64,000 nucleotides of DNA from Paraburkholderia ginsengiterrae (GCF_001645125.1 NZ_LXKA01000121.1:1-64000); one strand, 5' to 3'. Positions 1-9,127 are shown, numbered from the stretch's first letter. Notes: generated from the sequence alone by a model not told the origin. A program made the numbers and translations.

Positions 1-2
1 GC

Positions 3-371
3 GAGCATGAATTCCGCGCGACGATCGGCGAAACACGTGTGTCGGGCCGCGTGTTCGTGGACGGCGACACGTTCCACGTGTTCTGTCTCGGCGAGGCGCT
101 GGCGTTCGAATGGCAGAACCTGCTGGCGCATGCGGCGGATGCCGAGCACGGCGAGGGCCGTCTGACCGCGCCGATGCCGGGCAAGGTGATCGCGGTGCTG
201 GTCGAACCGGGCGCCGTGGTGGAGAAGGGCACGCCGCTGATCGTGATGGAAGCAATGAAGATGGAGCACACCATTGGCGCACCGGCGGCCGGCACGGTGT
301 CGGAGGTGCTGTATGCGGTCGGCGATCAGGTTGCCGACGGCGCTCAGCTGCTCGTATTGGACGTGAAATAA
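3..371 (+). CDS. Biotin-dependent acyl-CoA carboxylase alpha subunit, C-terminal fragment (methylcrotonyl-CoA carboxylase type)
   Basis: Only the last ~122 residues lie in the window; the reading frame is open from the first bases, so the gene begins upstream. The tail is a biotinyl/lipoyl carrier domain: an APMPGKV strand, then EAMKMEH, whose second Lys would carry biotin, followed by GAPAAGTV. In these enzymes the alpha subunit carboxylates its own biotin with ATP and bicarbonate and the beta subunit passes the carboxyl group to an acyl-CoA. The segment before the carrier domain resembles methylcrotonyl-CoA carboxylase alpha of leucine degradation, but the substrate cannot be fixed from the tail alone; an acetyl/propionyl-CoA carboxylase is the alternative. 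The following gene, wrbA, is about 200 bases away and probably separately transcribed. Confidence 0.85.
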   Translation, partial: EHEFRATIGETRVSGRVFVDGDTFHVFCLGEALAFEWQNLLAHAADAEHGEGRLTAPMPGKVIAVLVEPGAVVEKGTPLIVMEAMKMEHTIGAPAAGTVSEVLYAVGDQVADGAQLLVLDVK

Positions 372-574
372 GCGCGCGAATCAGGCGAGGCGCGCAGTTG
401 CTCATGATGGAGCAGGCGCCATAAGCGCGATTCGTCGGTCCATCTGTAATGCCGATAGGACGCATCGAAAAATGAGGCCTGTTCAGATGCGACTGACGCG
501 TGCGACATTGCACGGATGTTGTGCATAGCGGATTCTCACCGCGGCGTCGCCGCAGATCACTAAAGGAGCTCGCA

Positions 575-1174
575 ATGTCGAAAGTCCTGGTCCTGTACTA
601 CTCCTCATACGGTCACGTCGAGACCCTGGCGGATGCCGTCGCCGAAGGCGCGCGCGCGGCGGGTGCGACGGTCGACGTCAAACGGGTGCCGGAAACCGCA
701 CCGCAGGAGGTGGCCAAGGCCGCTTACTTCAAGCTCGATCAGAAAGCGCCGGTTGCGACGGTCGCCGAGCTCGCCAACTACGACGCGATCATTGTCGGCA
801 CGCCGACCCGCTTCGGGCGCATCTCTTCGCAGATGGCGACGTTCCTGGACCAGGCGGGCGGGCTGTGGATGAGCGGTGCGTTGAACGGCAAGGTCGGCGG
901 CGCCTTTACCTCGACGGCCAGCCAGCACGGCGGCCAGGAAACCACGTTGTTTTCGGTCATTACCAATCTGCTGCACTTCGGCATGACGATCGTCGGCCTG
1001 CCGTACAGCCACCAGGGGCAGATGACGCTGGATGAGATTGTCGGCGGTGCGCCCTATGGCGCCACGACGATCGCCGGCGCGCAAGGCCAGCGTCAGCCGA
1101 GCGCCATCGAACTCACTGGCGCGCGCCATCAGGGCGAACTGATTGCGAAGACGGCCAACAAGCTGTTCGTCTGA
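575..1174 (+). CDS. wrbA: NAD(P)H:quinone oxidoreductase WrbA (flavodoxin-like)
   Basis: The 199-residue product has the usual WrbA length. It begins [18 protein letters not shown], the flavodoxin-like FMN phosphate-binding loop, followed by a GTPTRFG segment and the PYSHQGQM region near the isoalloxazine ring. The family is tetrameric and FMN-dependent and reduces quinones by two electrons, limiting redox cycling. An in-frame start exists at 500, but the ATG at 575 is chosen because AAAGGAG lies just upstream and the protein then starts at the conserved first strand. The gene stands alone, with a GC-rich hairpin after the stop. Confidence 0.95.
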   Translation: MSKVLVLYYSSYGHVETLADAVAEGARAAGATVDVKRVPETAPQEVAKAAYFKLDQKAPVATVAELANYDAIIVGTPTRFGRISSQMATFLDQAGGLWMSGALNGKVGGAFTSTASQHGGQETTLFSVITNLLHFGMTIVGLPYSHQGQMTLDEIVGGAPYGATTIAGAQGQRQPSAIELTGARHQGELIAKTANKLFV

Positions 1175-1209
1175 GCGTCATCTATTACCCGCACCGTCGG
1201 CGGTCCAAC

Positions 1210-1243
1210 GGAGCGGCGAGGCGCTATTGCGCCTGGCCGCTCC
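1210..1243 (+). terminator. Hairpin downstream of wrbA
   Basis: GGAGCGGC (1210-1217) pairs with GCCGCTCC (1236-1243). Inside it GGCGC (1220-1224) pairs with GCGCC (1229-1233) around a TATT loop. The stem is strong and sits 35 bases after the wrbA stop, but no T-run follows, so it may be a weak or Rho-assisted terminator or a 3'-end stabiliser. Confidence 0.5.
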
Positions 1244-1288
1244 GAGCGTCGGTGCGATTCGTGATTACCTGATTTAAAAGAACTGGCG

Positions 1289-2245
1289 ATGACAAGTTTG
1301 CCTACCGGGAACGCAGCGCAGGATTTATTCGTCAGGCATGCTCTCGATCCTGAAGACGCGCCGATCATCGCGGCGATGAAAGCCGGGATGCGTGCCACAA
1401 AGGGTGTGCGCCTGGGTATCGAAACACGCGCGGGCTTCGATGCGATGATGGCGAGCGTTGCGCCGCCCGACAACGTCACGTTCGAAGCCGACACGGTGGG
1501 TGGTGTGCCGGGGTTTTGGGTTTATCCCGCGGGTCATCAATCTGACACGGCGATTCTTCATCTGCATGCCGGTTGGTTCAACTTCGGTTCGGCCGGAGCG
1601 TTCCGCCATTTTGTCGGGCATATCGCCGCGAGGACTGGAGCGAAGGCATTTATTCCAGACTATCGGCTCGCTCCCGAACATCTTTTTCCTGCCGCCGTCG
1701 ATGATGTGCTGGCGTGTTATCTGGGACTCGCTGAACGGGGGATTCGCCGGATCGCCGTGACGGGCGACTCTGCCGGAGGCGATCTCGCGCTGGGGCTCGC
1801 CGCGCGCGTTGCGAACGACAAAGCGGTCTCCGCCAGATTGACGCTGGTGGGCGTGGCCGCGCTGTCGCCAGTGACCGATCTGACGCTCTCGGGCGCAACG
1901 TACGAGACACGGGCGGACGCTGATCCGCTTTTCACCCGCCCACAGGCGGCGGAACTGGTGCGAGCCTATCTGGGCAGCGCTGATCCTGAAGATCCGCTGG
2001 CGTCGCCGCTCTATGCGGAACTGTCCGGCTTGCCTCCCGTGCGCGTTCACGTTGGCCACGACGAAGTGCTGCTGGACGATTCACGCCGATTCGTCGAGCG
2101 TGCGATTGCCGCTGGTGTGGATGCCCAACTGGATATCTGGATGGGGATGCCGCATGGGTTTGCCGGCATCGTCGGGCGATTGAAGGCAGCGGACCAAACG
2201 CTGGACGCTGTCGGCAAGTTTCTTGGTGAAAGGCTGCAAGCCTGA
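1289..2245 (+). CDS. Alpha/beta hydrolase, HSL/GDXG-type esterase
   Basis: A 318-residue alpha/beta hydrolase of the hormone-sensitive-lipase-like group. The nucleophile elbow is GDSAGG (Ser161), the acid is probably Asp258 in GHDEVLLDD and the base His289 in MPHGFA. The oxyanion HGGG motif is altered to HLHAGWFNFGS, which leaves activity plausible but substrate unknown. There is no signal peptide, so it is probably cytoplasmic and acts on small esters. It starts at the first ATG after a poor ribosome-binding site (AAAAGAACTGG). It has no obvious functional link to wrbA upstream or to the decayed region downstream. Confidence 0.85.
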   Translation: MTSLPTGNAAQDLFVRHALDPEDAPIIAAMKAGMRATKGVRLGIETRAGFDAMMASVAPPDNVTFEADTVGGVPGFWVYPAGHQSDTAILHLHAGWFNFGSAGAFRHFVGHIAARTGAKAFIPDYRLAPEHLFPAAVDDVLACYLGLAERGIRRIAVTGDSAGGDLALGLAARVANDKAVSARLTLVGVAALSPVTDLTLSGATYETRADADPLFTRPQAAELVRAYLGSADPEDPLASPLYAELSGLPPVRVHVGHDEVLLDDSRRFVERAIAAGVDAQLDIWMGMPHGFAGIVGRLKAADQTLDAVGKFLGERLQA

Positions 2246-2299
2246 TCGCTTTCCTCGTGCTTACCATAGGGACGCGGGAAAAGTACCTGACGTTTCTGC

Positions 2300-2566
2300 C
2301 TACGGCTTCGCCAATTCAGCCAGACACGCCTTTTTGATGTCCTGCAACGCGGGGTCGCGGACCTTGGTCAGTGCCGCTCGAGCGCGCTTGATATACGCCG
2401 GAATATCTTTAACGGTGTCTTCGACGAAGGGCGCGGAGCAAACGCGGCTAACGCCTAGTACGGGCCCGTTATCAGGGTCGATGGCCTTTAGCACTGCCTT
2501 GGGATTCTTGGGGAGCGCGTAGGCCAGTCCGATTCCGAGATCTTCTGAATTTCCGTTGTCCAGCAC
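2300..2566 (-). pseudogene. C-terminal remnant of a small exported-type protein
   Basis: An 88-residue frame whose codons look used: it ends in a regular amphipathic stretch (KDIPAYIKRARAALTKV) and has two Cys. It lacks a sensible start and signal peptide. A signal-like start (MQYKRNITFTLALLC) lies just upstream in another frame of the same strand, as if the middle of an exported protein had been lost by deletion or frameshift. I do not recognise the family. It could instead be a short intact gene with an unusual start, but no Shine-Dalgarno was seen. Confidence 0.4.
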
Positions 2567-2914
2567 AACAAGGCAAGTGTGAATGTGATATTGCGCTTAT
2601 ATTGCATTTCTATAAAAATTCGAAATTTAAATATTCTCATAAATCCGATTTTTTCTTGAAAATTCTGTTCTGTATGTATCTGTTCGGGTAGCACGCCAAC
2701 ATTCTTGAACGCGTATCGCAATCGCAGTTGAATGCAATCGGCATAGATCGCGCCCGCGCCGAGCGTCACCATTCCGGCAACGAAGAATATCCAACGGTCT
2801 AATCACGCACCAAATAGCCAATACGCTTAAAGCGCACCCCATATCACCTCGACCACCAAACTTCCACAGAAATAATTTCCGGAATTGTGGCGCCAGCCCG
2901 ATGCTAATTGTCAT
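2488..2914 (-). pseudogene. Possible frameshifted small membrane protein
   Basis: Two overlapping minus-strand frames read as one protein only if a single-base shift is placed near 2785-2795. The first gives a hydrophobic run ending LAIWCVIRP, the second continues WIFFVAGMVTLGAGAIYADC; joined, they form one long transmembrane segment followed by a basic tail. The region is clearly richer in A and T than its surroundings. No family was recognised. The reading could be chance, so confidence is low; a sequencing error is also possible. Confidence 0.25.
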
Positions 2915-3443
2915 AAATATTCGTATTATTTACTGACCAACTTGAGACAGGGTGTCAATGTCAGCGGCGTGCCTGGCGTATGTTTGGAACCGCACCGCAC
3001 ATTGGCCGCTCTGATGGTGTTCCCACATGGCACGAACGGCCCGTCAAACGACGTTGTTCGAAGACTGCCGCAAACCGTGGCGGTCCAGGCGGCGCCATCC
3101 GCCTGAGTACTCGGCAAGAAATAGAAAACGGCTGCCCATTCCCAGCCGCGGCATGGTCTGACGCCGCCCTTTGCTCGCCGCGCATTTTGCGCTGTACATA
3201 TTGACTACACCGGGGGACCAACGTGAATGCCATTTCCTGCGATGTCCACCCTCCACCAGACGGCCCGAATTCCACGCGCGGCAACGCTCACGCTATGCGT
3301 GCTGGCTGTTGAGCCGACCTGAGCCGCGCGACGCGTCGTCTGATGAAGAACCCGTTCACGCCCGGCGCGGCGCCGGCGCGTGACGACTCCGGCCAGGTTG
3401 CACCTCGTGCGTCGTCCGACGAGGTGAAAGGGTTTCCGATACC
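2915..3443 (+). other. Intergenic region without a convincing gene
   Basis: About 530 bases between the decayed islet and the LuxR-type gene. Short frames exist on both strands, but none has a recognisable domain or good start. A 29-codon frame (GTG at 3223, GGGGGA upstream) ends at 3312 and is most likely chance. The promoter of the LuxR-type gene should lie here but no clear -35/-10 pair was identified. Confidence 0.4.
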
Positions 3444-4484
3444 GTGGATATCAAGCTCGACGAAACAGCCTGGGCAGGCAAGGAGCGATTACGTCTCGCG
3501 CTGATGGCGAATGCCAGCGCGGAGGTGATCGAGCGGCAACTCGTGCAGCCCGACGGCATGTGCATCACGATCGCCACGCGGATCCGCTCCGAGGCTGACC
3601 TGTCTGAGGCGTTCGGGAGCGATCCGCAACGCAACGCCTTGCGCGTGGCTTATCAGCGCGCGCAGGAATGCCACGACCGCTTGCAGCGCGATGATTCTGG
3701 AACGCGCGACGTGCCACCGCCTGCCGGTCTGAATGGGCTCGACGCGATTCGCGCGACCCGCAGCGAGCCGACTCTCGCGTGCCTCGCAACTGCGGTGCTG
3801 TCGCGGCGCAAGCTCGCGCCGGTGAAGTACATCTTCGCGTCGTACCAGTTGTCCGGCCGCGAGCAGGGGATTAGCTGGTGCTACTTCATGTCCGAGGGAT
3901 GTTTTTCGCTGCTGCAGCAATTCGTGCAGCGGCGCTGGTACATGAACGATGTCTTTCTTGAGTATGCGCGCGCGCACAGCGCGCCTTCGTTCAGCGACCA
4001 GATCGAGATTCGCAGTGCCGGCCAGCGCCAGGCGTTCGAGGCTTTTGCCGCGGCAGGGTTCGCGGCGGGGGTGGTGTGGCCGGCCCGAACCGCGGGTGAG
4101 TCTTTCGTTGCCTACTTGCTGGTGGCGGGCACGGGCGATGCCGACGGCCGGCTTCAGTTGATGAAGAAGCGCCACGCGTTCAGGGTGCTCGCGGCCGAAC
4201 TGGTGGAGTGGCGCGCCGAGGCGCGGGCGCGCTCGGCCACCGACGAGTACCGGCTCACACCGCGCGATCTCGAGGTGCTGCGTATGCTCAATCGCGGCAT
4301 GGCGGCCGCGCCTATCGCGGAGGCTCTGGCGCTGTCCGCGAACCAGGTACACCGAAGGATTTATCCGGAGCTCGTGCAGAAACTACGGGTGCGCCACATC
4401 AGCGACGCGGCGGCTGCCGCGCGCAATCTGGGCGTGCTGGTGGGGAGCGCGATGCCGGACCGTACAGGCGGCAACGTCTCTTAG
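3444..4484 (+). CDS. LuxR-type helix-turn-helix transcriptional regulator
   Basis: A 346-residue protein with a LuxR/FixJ-type DNA-binding domain near residues 265-330: YRLTPRDLEVLRMLNRGMAAAPIAEALALSANQVHRRI is the four-helix signature, though the recognition helix is unusual. The N-terminal ~250 residues contain no receiver signature (no Asp-Lys phosphoacceptor set). They may form a GAF/autoinducer-like sensor, but the ligand is unknown. The GTG start follows GAAAGGG, and an in-frame stop at 3381 excludes a longer protein. It sits directly upstream of the SARP-like regulator on the same strand, 200 bases away, so the two may form a cascade controlling the TPS/T6SS region. Confidence 0.75.
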   Translation: MDIKLDETAWAGKERLRLALMANASAEVIERQLVQPDGMCITIATRIRSEADLSEAFGSDPQRNALRVAYQRAQECHDRLQRDDSGTRDVPPPAGLNGLDAIRATRSEPTLACLATAVLSRRKLAPVKYIFASYQLSGREQGISWCYFMSEGCFSLLQQFVQRRWYMNDVFLEYARAHSAPSFSDQIEIRSAGQRQAFEAFAAAGFAAGVVWPARTAGESFVAYLLVAGTGDADGRLQLMKKRHAFRVLAAELVEWRAEARARSATDEYRLTPRDLEVLRMLNRGMAAAPIAEALALSANQVHRRIYPELVQKLRVRHISDAAAAARNLGVLVGSAMPDRTGGNVS

Positions 4485-4684
4485 GTCAACCGCCACCTAC
4501 AAATCAATGGGTAACTTTGTATTTATACGATGAATATGATTGATTCACTTCGCTGGCGTGGACCGGTCGGCGATCACGGCGCCAAACGCGGCACATTCTA
4601 TTGACTTATTCACAATCAATAACTGGAGCAAGCATCCAGTCCAGCGGCGCGTAGCCTGCGCCGTATGGCGGGGGCGGACACGAC

Positions 4685-7171
4685 ATGCTCGTGATCGACA
4701 CACATCCGGCGGGGCAGGCCGCAGTACTGCCACTGACCCAGCATTGCCGCGCGGACGACAACCCGATTGTCGTGCCGCCTGCGAGCCGCATCGCGTTGCT
4801 CGGACCTATGCGTATTGAGCGCGGCGATAGCGTCGTTGCGCTGAAGTATCACAAGTCGCGCGCGCTGCTCGCATGGCTGGTCTCGCAACCGGGGGCCGCG
4901 CATTCGCGCGACTGGCTCGCCGAATTGCTATGGCCGGGCGAGGAGCCGGGCAGTGGCAGGCGCAAGCTCAAACGTGTGCTGTTCGACGTGAAGGCGGCGC
5001 TCGGTGAAGCTTGCTTCGAGATTCATCGCGACCTGCTGAGCCTGAGACCCGATGCGTTGACGTGGGTGGATGTGCACGCGCTGTCGGCGGCAGTCGGCGA
5101 GCTTCCGCCCGACGACCGGCTCGCCGGGGCCGCGGCGCTTGCTCCGCTCGCGCAACTCGAAGCGCTGTCGCAAACGGCCGAACTCTATCGCGGCGAATTC
5201 CTCGCCGATATCCAGATCGACGACGCGGGCGAATTCGAGCGCTGGATGGAAGCGCGCCGCGTCGCCTACCGTTACGCAATTGCGCGCCTGCGCCGCTTCC
5301 TCGCCGCAGGGCTCGCGCAGCACGGCGAGTTCGTGCGCGCGGCGACGCATGCACGCCGCTTGACGGCCGACGAGCCTTGGGACGAATCCGGCTGGCAACT
5401 GCTGATCAGCATACTGATGCGCGACGGCCGCCGGGCCGAAGCGCGCGCCGAACTCGAACACTGCCGCGCCGCGCTCGACGCACCGCCGCATCGCGACACG
5501 CTTGCGCTCGTCGAAATGCCGGCCCGCGCGGTCGCGCCCATGTTCGCGCAGACGGCGGAGCGCCGCCTGATCACCGTTGCCTATTGCCAGCTCACGGTGC
5601 CGCGCTGCGACGATCCAGACGGCTGGGCCGCCGCGCTCGTTGCGCCGCGCAAGCGCTGCGAAGGGATCCTGCAGGCAGCCGGCGCCTTTGTCGTGCATGC
5701 GCCGGCCGGTGGCCTGTTCGCCTACTTCGGTTTCCCCGTCACGCATGAAGGCGCGGTTCGCCAGGCAGTGACCGCCGCGCTCACGTGCTGCGCGTCCGTA
5801 GGCGCAGAAGGTGGCTTACGCGAGCGGACCGGCGTCGCGATTTCGTTCGGTATCCATACCGGATTGACGCTCAGCGCGGTGCATGAGAACCAGCCGGATC
5901 TCGGTTGCAGGCTGACGCGCATCGTCGGCTTGCTGGCCAACAGCGCGCGCGCCGGTGAAGTGCTGATCAGCGACGCCACCGCGCGGTTGCTGCCGGAATG
6001 CGATTTTCGGGCCGTGCGGCAGGTATTCGTGAGCGATGCGTCCACGGGGGAACGCGTGGAAGCGCTGCTGGCGATGCCGCTCGACGCCATGCCGCCCGGT
6101 GACGAGCGCAACCCGCTGATCGGACGCGACGCGCAACTGACGCAACTGGACCAGGCGCTGCGCCAATGCGCCGAGCTGTCGATGCGCGCGCTCGTCATAA
6201 CCGGCGACGCGGGGATGGGCAAGTCGTCGCTCGTCCGGCATTTCGTGAAGAGCCGGGGCCTCGACGCCGTCGAACTGCGCTGCCGCCCGGAATTCGCCGC
6301 GACGCCGTTTCATCCGTTCCGTCATTGGGTCCGCCGTCTCGCCAGGCCGCAAACCGCTCGCGCCGTGGCCGCCCGCGAGACGCTCAGCGAGAGCCTCGAC
6401 ACGCTCGCCAACGAGCTGCTGACGCTGCTCGAACCCGATTCACCGCAGATCGAAGCGCTGGTGAATCAGCTACTCATCCTGCTCGACGACACTGTGCCGG
6501 AAGGCGGCCTCATCTGTCTCGACGACGCGCAATGGGCCGATCCGGGCACCGCGCAAGTGATCGCACGCCTGATGGAAGCGCCTTTGCATCATCGTTTGCC
6601 CGTGATCGTCGGGCGCGACGATTTCGCCGCGCCGTGGATGGCCACGACCGCCGTCGCGCGAATCCAGGTGAAGCCGCTGTCGCCCGAGGCCAGCCTGGAG
6701 TTGCTCGCCGTGCTGACACAGGGCGCCGCGCTCGAAACGGATACGGAGGCGCTCATCGCGCAACGCGCGGACGGCGTGCCGCTCTATCTGATGGCGCTCG
6801 CCGAAGCGGCAGCCGACGTGGAGCGCGAATCGGCCCATGTGGTTCCGCCATGCCTGCATGAATTGCTGATGGGACGCATCGACGCCGTGGGCGTCGCCAA
6901 ACCGCTCGCTCAGTTCGCGGCGGCCAGCGGCCGCGACTTCACCGTGCCGTTGCTCGCCGAGGTGGCGGGCTGCAGCGCCGCCGAGATCGAGCCGCTTCTC
7001 ACCACGTTGCTGCAGGCACGGCTGATCGTCGCGACGGGCGCCGGCTGTTATGCGTTCCGTCATCCGATGCTGCGCGAAGCGGCGTATCAGTCGCTCTCGC
7101 GCGAGCGGCGGCAATGGGTGCATCAGCGCGTCGCCGGCGCGCGGCTCGCACTGGAAGGTAAAACAGCCTGA
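4685..7171 (+). CDS. SARP-like transcriptional activator with BTAD, degenerate cyclase and AAA ATPase domains
   Basis: An 828-residue multidomain regulator. Residues ~35-110 form an OmpR/SARP-type winged helix (LLGPMRI..., HSRDWLAELLWPG, RRKLKRVLFDVKAAL). Residues ~120-270 form the helical bacterial transcriptional activator domain. Residues ~295-450 resemble a class III nucleotide cyclase, but the metal-binding Asp positions are replaced (ITVAYCQLT; APAGG instead of a GDG loop), so it should be catalytically dead. An AAA/STAND-type ATPase follows, with a Walker A GDAGMGKSS at ~507-515 and CLDDAQWAD as Walker B. In SARP activators the N-terminus binds heptamer direct repeats next to the -35/-10. 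Matching repeats occur upstream of the next operon and of the T6SS operon, making this the best candidate activator. Confidence 0.85.
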   Translation: MLVIDTHPAGQAAVLPLTQHCRADDNPIVVPPASRIALLGPMRIERGDSVVALKYHKSRALLAWLVSQPGAAHSRDWLAELLWPGEEPGSGRRKLKRVLFDVKAALGEACFEIHRDLLSLRPDALTWVDVHALSAAVGELPPDDRLAGAAALAPLAQLEALSQTAELYRGEFLADIQIDDAGEFERWMEARRVAYRYAIARLRRFLAAGLAQHGEFVRAATHARRLTADEPWDESGWQLLISILMRDGRRAEARAELEHCRAALDAPPHRDTLALVEMPARAVAPMFAQTAERRLITVAYCQLTVPRCDDPDGWAAALVAPRKRCEGILQAAGAFVVHAPAGGLFAYFGFPVTHEGAVRQAVTAALTCCASVGAEGGLRERTGVAISFGIHTGLTLSAVHENQPDLGCRLTRIVGLLANSARAGEVLISDATARLLPECDFRAVRQVFVSDASTGERVEALLAMPLDAMPPGDERNPLIGRDAQLTQLDQALRQCAELSMRALVITGDAGMGKSSLVRHFVKSRGLDAVELRCRPEFAATPFHPFRHWVRRLARPQTARAVAARETLSESLDTLANELLTLLEPDSPQIEALVNQLLILLDDTVPEGGLICLDDAQWADPGTAQVIARLMEAPLHHRLPVIVGRDDFAAPWMATTAVARIQVKPLSPEASLELLAVLTQGAALETDTEALIAQRADGVPLYLMALAEAAADVERESAHVVPPCLHELLMGRIDAVGVAKPLAQFAAASGRDFTVPLLAEVAGCSAAEIEPLLTTLLQARLIVATGAGCYAFRHPMLREAAYQSLSRERRQWVHQRVAGARLALEGKTA

Positions 7172-7191
7172 AATCCGTTGCCGGCAAGCAC

Positions 7192-7224
7192 GGGAACGTT
7201 TCGGAAACGCGGTCTTCCCATGAT
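7192..7224 (+). promoter_or_regulatory. SARP-type heptamer repeats and -10 for the TPS/kinase operon
   Basis: GGGAACG (7192-7198), four bases, then GGAAACG (7203-7209): two heptamers 11 bp apart start-to-start. After nine further bases comes CATGAT (7219-7224), matching TATAAT at four of six positions. No TTGACA-like -35 is present, as expected of an activator-dependent promoter where the activator covers the -35. It points toward tpsB, leaving a leader of about 110 bases. The same arrangement recurs at 22336-22368 and, on the other strand, at 22201-22169. Confidence 0.6.
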
Positions 7225-7339
7225 GATGGCAACTCGCTGAAATGCGGCGCCAAGGCGCCTCGCTCAGCGAGTCGCAAGCATGGGGGCGTTGCGCATCGCA
7301 CGCAAAAGACACAACAAGGACCGTCCGGGTTTCCATCCA

Positions 7340-9091
7340 ATGCCACTTTTCCTGTGCAGGACGACGACACGCTTTCACGTGTTGCATCGCACAGCCTTGC
7401 TGACGGCTGGCCTGTGCGCCGCATCCACGGGATTCGCGCAGACGCCGCCCACTTCCGGTCAGCTGATGGAGGCGACCAAGCCGCAGCCCCAGGTGCCGCC
7501 GGCCGATCCCAACGTGATCGTGAAGCCGCCGGAGGCGCCGCCCGCGCCGAAGGTGGAAGCCCCCGATTTGCGCTTCACGCCGCAAGGCTTCCGCTTTACC
7601 GGCAACACGGTGATCTCCAGCGAAGAGCTGACCGCCTTGCTCGCGCCGTATGCGTTTCACGAAGTCGACCTCGACGGCCTGAATGAGATCGTCGACAAGG
7701 TAAAGGCCTTCTATCGCCAGCGCGGCTACTTTCTCGCGGTGGCCTTTCTGCCGAAGCAGAATATTTCGGATGGCGTAGTAACCATCGGCATTCTCGAGGG
7801 AAGGCTGGGCAAGATCACGGTCAAGCATCCGTATCCGGCGAACGCGCTCGTCACCGAGGATCAGGTGCTGGGCATGCTGCACGCGCGCCTGAAAGAAGGC
7901 GACATCATCACGGAGCAGTCGGTTGAAACACCGCTGCTGCTGATTCGCGATCTGCCCGGCGCGGTGATCCGTTCCACGCTCAATCGCGGCGCACAGGTGG
8001 GCACGGCCGATCTCGAAGTGGAAGTGTTGCCCGAGAGGCCGAAGCGGATCACCGGCGACGTCGAGGTGGACAACTACGGCAATCGCTATGCGGGTGCGTA
8101 CCGGCTGGGCGTAAAGAGCAGTCTGGTGAGTCCGCTCGGCATTGGCGACCTGCTGTCGGTGCAGGGCTTCATTACCAACCAGAACCTGACGGACTTCGGC
8201 GACGTTAGCTATCTCGTGCCGGTGGGGCATCTCGGCACGCGGGTCGGCGTCGACTACGGGCGGCTCAATTATTCACTCGGCAAGGAGTTCGCCGATCTGA
8301 ACGCGCGCGGCACGGCGGACGTGGTCAACCTGTTCGTGCTTCACCCGATCGAGCGCAGCAAGGACGTCAACCTGTTCGCCCAGGTCGGGCTGACCTACGA
8401 AAAGCTCGACGACGTGCAGAGCAACGCACCGGTGCAGCAGAAGAACATTGCCGGCATCAAGGCGCAGGTGAACGGCGATTCGCGCGGTACAGGCTTCGTC
8501 AACGTCTTCACCGCGGGTGTGATGTTCGGCACGCTCAGTTTCGGCAGCGACGCCGAAAAGGCCGACGACTCCAGCGTGAACGGCTACCACACGCAGGGCT
8601 TCTTCACGAAGTTCTACGGCGACTACGAGCGGCTTCAGCAGCTTGCGCCGAATGTCGCGCTGTTTTTCTCCCTATCAGGCCAGGCCGCGACGAAGAACCT
8701 GACCGCCGCGGAGAAGTTTTCGCTAGGTGGTGCCAATCGGGTGCGTGGCTATCCCGAAGTCGAGGCGCTCGGCGACGACGGCTTCGCCAGCACGCTTGAG
8801 TTGCGCTACACGGTGCCGGGTGTGCATTTCGCCGGGGGCGGTCTGGTGCTGACGGGCTTCTTCGACTTCGGCTACATCCTCGCGAACGCGAAGCCGGGCG
8901 ATGCGCCGCAACTCGATGCAGGGCAGCCGAACAGCGAGCGCCTGCTCAGTTACGGCGTCGGCCTGAACTTCGGCGAGCCGAACAAGTACTTGTTCCGCAC
9001 CAGCATCGCCTGGCGCGGCGGCAGGAAACCGACCTCCGACACGCATGACAACGTGCCGAGAGTCTGGGTGCAGTACGTGCAGTTCTTTTGA
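7340..9091 (+). CDS. Two-partner secretion outer-membrane transporter TpsB (FhaC/ShlB family)
   Basis: A 583-residue Omp85-superfamily porin that exports the TpsA protein encoded next. A signal peptide (basic start, ALLTAGLCAASTGFA) is followed by a Pro-rich linker. A POTRA domain follows near 75-150 (TPQGFRFTGNTVISSEEL), then a second periplasmic region and a C-terminal beta-barrel. VRGY at ~468-471 is the conserved L6-loop motif of FhaC-type transporters, and the chain ends in Phe (VQYVQFF) as barrel proteins do. An in-frame ATG at 7280 would place 20 charged residues before the signal peptide, so 7340 is preferred even though its ribosome-binding site is poor. The cognate TpsA begins 36 bases downstream. 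Confidence 0.92.
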   Translation: MPLFLCRTTTRFHVLHRTALLTAGLCAASTGFAQTPPTSGQLMEATKPQPQVPPADPNVIVKPPEAPPAPKVEAPDLRFTPQGFRFTGNTVISSEELTALLAPYAFHEVDLDGLNEIVDKVKAFYRQRGYFLAVAFLPKQNISDGVVTIGILEGRLGKITVKHPYPANALVTEDQVLGMLHARLKEGDIITEQSVETPLLLIRDLPGAVIRSTLNRGAQVGTADLEVEVLPERPKRITGDVEVDNYGNRYAGAYRLGVKSSLVSPLGIGDLLSVQGFITNQNLTDFGDVSYLVPVGHLGTRVGVDYGRLNYSLGKEFADLNARGTADVVNLFVLHPIERSKDVNLFAQVGLTYEKLDDVQSNAPVQQKNIAGIKAQVNGDSRGTGFVNVFTAGVMFGTLSFGSDAEKADDSSVNGYHTQGFFTKFYGDYERLQQLAPNVALFFSLSGQAATKNLTAAEKFSLGGANRVRGYPEVEALGDDGFASTLELRYTVPGVHFAGGGLVLTGFFDFGYILANAKPGDAPQLDAGQPNSERLLSYGVGLNFGEPNKYLFRTSIAWRGGRKPTSDTHDNVPRVWVQYVQFF

Positions 9092-9094
9092 TGC

Positions 9095-9109
9095 AGGCCC
9101 AATGGGCCT
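9095..9109 (+). other. Intercistronic hairpin between tpsB and tpsA
   Basis: AGGCCC (9095-9100) and GGGCCT (9104-9109) pair around AAT in the short tpsB-tpsA gap, just upstream of the GGGGGA ribosome-binding site of tpsA. It may set the transporter to substrate ratio; it is too short, and lacks a T-run, for a terminator. Confidence 0.35.
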
Positions 9110-9127
9110 GTAGCTGGGGGAAACCGG

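Noticed and set aside
2926-3117. 63-residue minus-strand frame with several Cys and a natural-looking composition.
   Set aside because: No start signal, no recognisable family, and competing frames on both strands in the same stretch.
3223-3312. 29-codon frame with GGGGGA upstream, as a possible leader peptide of the LuxR-type gene.
   Set aside because: No attenuator structure seen between it and 3444; length and composition are compatible with chance.
4600-4625. TTGACT in the AT-rich gap before the SARP-like gene as a -35 element.
   Set aside because: No -10 at acceptable distance; another TATGAT at about 4533 also lacks a convincing -35.
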